DNA from: Pseudomonas cerasi
GTDB taxonomy: Bacteria > Pseudomonadota > Gammaproteobacteria > Pseudomonadales > Pseudomonadaceae
NCBI RefSeq assembly: GCF_900074915.1
Contig: NZ_LT222319.1
Location: 3,257,001 to 3,321,000 of the forward strand
Direction: 5' to 3'
Length of the DNA: 64,000 bases
In this document: positions 61,015 to 64,000 of the stretch, in pieces
How the letters are laid out: each line of letters opens with the position of its first letter
Numbering within the stretch: the stretch's first letter is position 1
Translations under genes and position numbers: made by a program
The notes under the pieces: generated by a model
What the model saw: only the letters and a program-made list of their open reading frames with translations
Told to the model about the DNA's origin: nothing
Database searches by the model: none

Positions 61015-62438
61015 GTAGCCGTTCGCACGCCATCGAAAACGTCACTGAACAGTTCGACAACGGCGCGTTTTTCGCCCTGCTCGGCAAAAGCGTCGCCTAC
61101 CCGACCCAGAGCCAGGAGGCCGAAAGCCTGCCCGAGCTGTATCGTTATCTTCATGAGTTCATCACCCCGCATGTCGAGCGTCTGGGTTTCAGCGTTGCCG
61201 TGCATGACAACCCGGTCGCCGGACGCGGCCCGCTGATGATCGCCACGCGCATCGAAGCCCCTGAACTGCCAACGCTGCTCAGTTACGGCCACGGTGACGT
61301 GGTTCGCGGCTATGACGCGCAGTGGCAGACAGGCCTGTCGCCGTGGCAGGTGATCGAACGTGGCGAGCGCTGGTACGGACGTGGCACCGCCGACAACAAG
61401 GGCCAGCACCTGATCAACCTGACGGCACTGGAGCAGACCCTCAAGGCTCGCGACGGCAAGCTGGGTTTCAACGTCAAACTGCTTCTGGAAATGGGCGAGG
61501 AAGATGGCTCCCCCGGCCTGAGCGCGTTCTGCCAGGCGCACGCAGAAGAACTCGCCGCCGACATCTTCATCGCCTCCGATGGCCCGCGCCTCGCAGCGGC
61601 ACGCCCTACCCTGTTTCTCGGCTCGCGCGGGGTGTTCAACTTCGAGCTGACGGTGAACCTGCGCGAAGGCGCGCACCATTCCGGCAATTGGGGCGGTCTG
61701 CTGGCCAACCCGGGGATCATTCTGGCCAATGCCATCGCCAGCATGGTCGATGAGCATGGCCGGGTGAAAGTCGCGGGGCTCATGCCCAAGGTCATCCCCG
61801 ACGCGGTGAAGGCCGCATTGGCGGATATCGAGGTCGGCGGCGGCCCTGGCGATCCGGACATCGACGCCGACTGGGGCAACCCGGCGCTGTCGCTCAGCGA
61901 AAAAGTCTTCGGCTGGAACACCCTCGACGTGCTCGCCTTCAAGACCGGCAACCCGGACGCCCCGGTACACGCCATTCCCGGCAAGGCTCACGCGTTGTGT
62001 CACATTCGCTTTGTGGTCGACAGTGATTACAACGCGTTCATCCCCGCGGTGCGCGCGCACTTGGATGCCCATGGCTTCGATCGTGTCGAGGTCAGACAGA
62101 CGCGCATGGACGTGATGCACGCCACGCGCCTGTCACCGGACAGCCCGTGGGTCGGCTGGGCGCTGGATTCGCTGGCCGCCACCACGGGCAAGAAACCCGC
62201 GCTGCTGCCCAATCTGGGCGGTTCGCTGCCCAATGACGTATTCGCTGAAGTGCTGGGCCTGCCGACGGTCTGGGTGCCACACTCATACCCGGCGTGCTCG
62301 CAGCATGCACCTGACGAGCACTTGCTGGCTCCGGTGGTCAAGGAGAGCCTGCAAATCATGGCCGGACTGTTCTGGGACCTGGGCACGGACGGCGCACGAC
62401 TGACCCGGGAGCAGCGGGCACAGGAGCTGAGTGAATGA
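61011..62438 (+). CDS. M20-family metallopeptidase (dipeptidase/carboxypeptidase-like)
   Basis: 475-residue cytosolic two-zinc enzyme. Metal-site regions are LLSYGHGDVV (His, then Asp), GRGTADNKGQ (bridging Asp), LLEMGEEDGSPG (catalytic Glu-Glu) and WVPHSYPACSQHAPDEHLL (final His). The large lid domain between them includes AHHSGNWGGLLANP. Length and the HSYPACSQHAPDE ending place it in the longer M20 dipeptidase/acetylornithine-deacetylase-like branch. It probably cleaves the peptide or acyl-amide brought in by the preceding transporter. Confidence 0.88.
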   Translation: MSSRSHAIENVTEQFDNGAFFALLGKSVAYPTQSQEAESLPELYRYLHEFITPHVERLGFSVAVHDNPVAGRGPLMIATRIEAPELPTLLSYGHGDVVRGYDAQWQTGLSPWQVIERGERWYGRGTADNKGQHLINLTALEQTLKARDGKLGFNVKLLLEMGEEDGSPGLSAFCQAHAEELAADIFIASDGPRLAAARPTLFLGSRGVFNFELTVNLREGAHHSGNWGGLLANPGIILANAIASMVDEHGRVKVAGLMPKVIPDAVKAALADIEVGGGPGDPDIDADWGNPALSLSEKVFGWNTLDVLAFKTGNPDAPVHAIPGKAHALCHIRFVVDSDYNAFIPAVRAHLDAHGFDRVEVRQTRMDVMHATRLSPDSPWVGWALDSLAATTGKKPALLPNLGGSLPNDVFAEVLGLPTVWVPHSYPACSQHAPDEHLLAPVVKESLQIMAGLFWDLGTDGARLTREQRAQELSE

Positions 62439-63586
62439 ATGAGGCACAACTGCACGCCACCGCGTGGCTGGCCGAGCAATATGAGGCGATGGAAGCGCTG
62501 CTGCAGCGCCTGGTCGATACCGATTCCAACAGTTACGACAAGGCCGGCGTCGACGCAGTCGGTGACCTGCTCTGCGCACAATTGCAGGCTGACGGAATCA
62601 GCGTAGAGCGTATCCCGGTCGAGGGTTTCGGCGATGTGCTGCTGGCTGAATTGCCCGGTGGCCCCGGCAAACCAGTGTTGTTGCTGGGTCATCGCGACAC
62701 CGTATTCCCCAAGGGCACAACCACAACACGCGGCTACACAAAAGACAGTGAGTTGGCCTACGGCCCTGGCGTGGCCGACATGAAAGGCGGACTGGTGCTC
62801 AACTGCTTTGCACTGAAGGCCTTGAAGCGCGCAGGCCCGCTGCCGTTCCCGGTGCAGATTCTGTATACCGGCGACGAGGAAATCGGCTCCGCCAGCGCTC
62901 GCACTCACATCGAACACTACGCCCGCCAGGCGCGCGCGGTGCTCAACCCAGAACCGGGACGCGCCAGTGGCAATGTGGTCAGCGCGCGCAAAGGCGGTGC
63001 CACGCTGATTATCGAAGTCAGCGGCCGCGCGGCGCATTCCGGGGTCAATCATGCCGACGGCGCCAGTGCCATTCAGGCGCTGGCGCACAAGGTGATCAAG
63101 TTGCATGCGTTGACTGATTATGCAGCGGGCATCACCACCAATGTCGGGCTGATCTCTGGCGGCACCTCCAGCAATACGGTAGCGCCCAGCGCCACGGCAA
63201 AGCTCGACATACGTTTTGTCGAGCTTCGGCAATGGGAGGAAATACTTGCAGCCGTGCAAGCGATCGTCGCCGAAGAGGAACTGCCCGGCACGTCAGCCAG
63301 ACTGCTGGAAGCCACGACCTTCCTGCCGATGGAAGCCCGGCACAGCACTGAACTGCTGGGTATTTATCAAGGTCTTGCGCAGGAACTGGGGTTCAGCGTG
63401 GAAGGCGAATTCACCGGGGGCTGCGCCGACTCTGGCTTTACCGCCAGCCTGGGGATCCCGACCCTGTGCGGCCTCGGCCCGGTGGGCGGCAAGGTTCACA
63501 CCGACCGCGAGTACCTGGAACTGAACACCCTGGTGCCCAGAGGCCAGGCGCTGGTCGGGACGATACTGGCGTTGGGGGATGTTTGA
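62435..63586 (+). CDS. M20-family metallopeptidase (glutamate carboxypeptidase-like)
   Basis: 383 residues, coupled to the previous gene by an ATGA overlap. Metal ligands are in LLLGHRDTVFP, GPGVADMKGGLV, YTGDEEIGS (catalytic Glu pair), CADSGFTASLG and GGKVHTDREYL. It resembles carboxypeptidase G2-type enzymes, which remove C-terminal glutamate from acyl- or folyl-glutamates, and is shorter than and distinct from the first M20 protein. Two different M20 enzymes in one operon suggest stepwise hydrolysis of one substrate. Confidence 0.88.
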   Translation: MNEAQLHATAWLAEQYEAMEALLQRLVDTDSNSYDKAGVDAVGDLLCAQLQADGISVERIPVEGFGDVLLAELPGGPGKPVLLLGHRDTVFPKGTTTTRGYTKDSELAYGPGVADMKGGLVLNCFALKALKRAGPLPFPVQILYTGDEEIGSASARTHIEHYARQARAVLNPEPGRASGNVVSARKGGATLIIEVSGRAAHSGVNHADGASAIQALAHKVIKLHALTDYAAGITTNVGLISGGTSSNTVAPSATAKLDIRFVELRQWEEILAAVQAIVAEEELPGTSARLLEATTFLPMEARHSTELLGIYQGLAQELGFSVEGEFTGGCADSGFTASLGIPTLCGLGPVGGKVHTDREYLELNTLVPRGQALVGTILALGDV

Positions 63587-63619
63587 AGAGACTGCCCACG
63601 TGCGCCCAATCTGGAAAAA

Positions 63620-63690
63620 GAGGCGCGACGCAAATGTGTGATGCAGAGCGTCACGAAATGCATTCCCACGCGGAGCGTGCGGAACGATGA
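63620..63690. repeat. REP-like module between the peptidase and amidase genes
   Basis: GATGCAGAGCGTCACGAAATG followed by CATTCCCACGCGGAGCGTGCGGAACGATG is the reverse-oriented short module seen at 29700-29765 and at the start of repeat copies 2-4. Confidence 0.75.
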
Positions 63691-63708
63691 CATTCGGGAG
63701 AACACTCC

Positions 63709-64000
63709 ATGCAAAATTCGTCCGAGCTGCTCGGTAAATCCGCCACCGAACTGCGTGCGCTGATCGGCAACAAACAGCTCTCTCCGGTGGAATTGCTGGA
63801 CGCCTGTATCGAGCGGATTGAAAGTCTGAACCCGAAGCTCAATGCCTTCGCCGCGACCTGTTTCGAGCGCGCCCGCGACGAGGCACTGCTGGCCGAACAT
63901 GCCGTCCTGCAGGGCAAGCCACTGGGGCTGCTGCATGGCCTGCCAATCGGCATCAAGGACCTGGAAGAAACCGCCGGGGTACTCACCACCTACGGCTCGC
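63709..64000 (+). CDS. Amidase family protein, 5' part only
   Basis: The frame is open from ATG 63709 (GGGAG upstream) to the window end, 97 residues. MQNSSELLGKSATELRALIGNKQLSPVELLDACIERIESLNPKLNAFAATCFE and PLGLLHGLPIGIKDLEETAGV match the N-terminus of amidase-signature (Ser-Ser-Lys) enzymes; the catalytic lysine lies in GLPIGIKD. The serines are beyond the edge. It follows the M20 genes on the same strand, adding a third amide-hydrolysing activity to the locus. Confidence 0.85.
   Translation, partial: MQNSSELLGKSATELRALIGNKQLSPVELLDACIERIESLNPKLNAFAATCFERARDEALLAEHAVLQGKPLGLLHGLPIGIKDLEETAGVLTTYGS

Overview
The window reads as chromosomal DNA from a member of the Pseudomonas syringae complex. 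The coding regions are GC-rich with short AT-rich regulatory gaps. Protein families (SfnG, GlnT/GlxBCD, FolE2 with a gamma-carbonic anhydrase, NIT-type chemoreceptor) and the dispersed REP-like repeats are typical of that group. The species call is inference from remembered families. There are no rRNA, tRNA, phage, CRISPR or complete insertion-sequence genes.

Layout. 0-13.8 kb: 5' end of a chemoreceptor gene; a PoxB-type pyruvate oxidase broken at a G10 tract; a PBP2 paralogue (mrdA); a divergent HxlR regulator/quinone oxidoreductase pair; a small secreted protein; a convergent AraC regulator/LysE exporter pair; small genes; an MFS carrier, an Nramp-type Mn transporter (mntH) and a second MFS carrier. 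13.8-24 kb: a small Pseudomonas-type gene; an aldo/keto reductase, SDR dehydrogenase and GH15 glycosidase in one direction, with a long hairpin over the SDR ribosome-binding site; an ABC exporter; DUF1810; a DUF1615 lipoprotein; glutaminase; a class II aldolase-like protein.

24-34 kb: a dedicated energy-transducing set (tonB-exbB-exbD) flanked by two related TonB-dependent receptors, one frameshifted, with a Sco/PCu(A)C copper-delivery pair between them. 34-39 kb: a TetR regulator divergent from an RND efflux adaptor and pump, with a perfect 20-bp palindrome between them. 39-44 kb: a diguanylate cyclase, the dimethyl-sulfone monooxygenase sfnG with a sigma-54 promoter, a small secreted protein and a luciferase-like oxidoreductase.

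44-51.5 kb: a nitrogen module of ammonium channel amtB, a three-part glutamate-synthase-like enzyme (glxD, glxC, glxB), type III glutamine synthetase glnT and a divergent XRE-cupin regulator. A symmetrical four-half-site array lies in the glnT/regulator gap. 51.5-54.4 kb: a probable zinc-starvation operon (folE2, gamma-carbonic anhydrase, DUF1624 membrane protein) behind a Zur-like box. 54.4-64 kb: a LysR regulator divergent from a peptide-type ABC importer that is translationally coupled to two M20 metallopeptidases and followed by a truncated amidase, which looks like an uptake-and-hydrolysis pathway for an amide or peptide compound.

Notable non-coding content: at least four copies of a modular ~200-250 bp repeat whose main hairpin shows compensatory base changes between copies; one copy is split by a nested inverted-repeat (MITE-like) element next to glxD. 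Three genes carry apparent disabling lesions (poly-G frameshift, in-frame TAG, receptor frameshift). These may be real decay or sequencing error.
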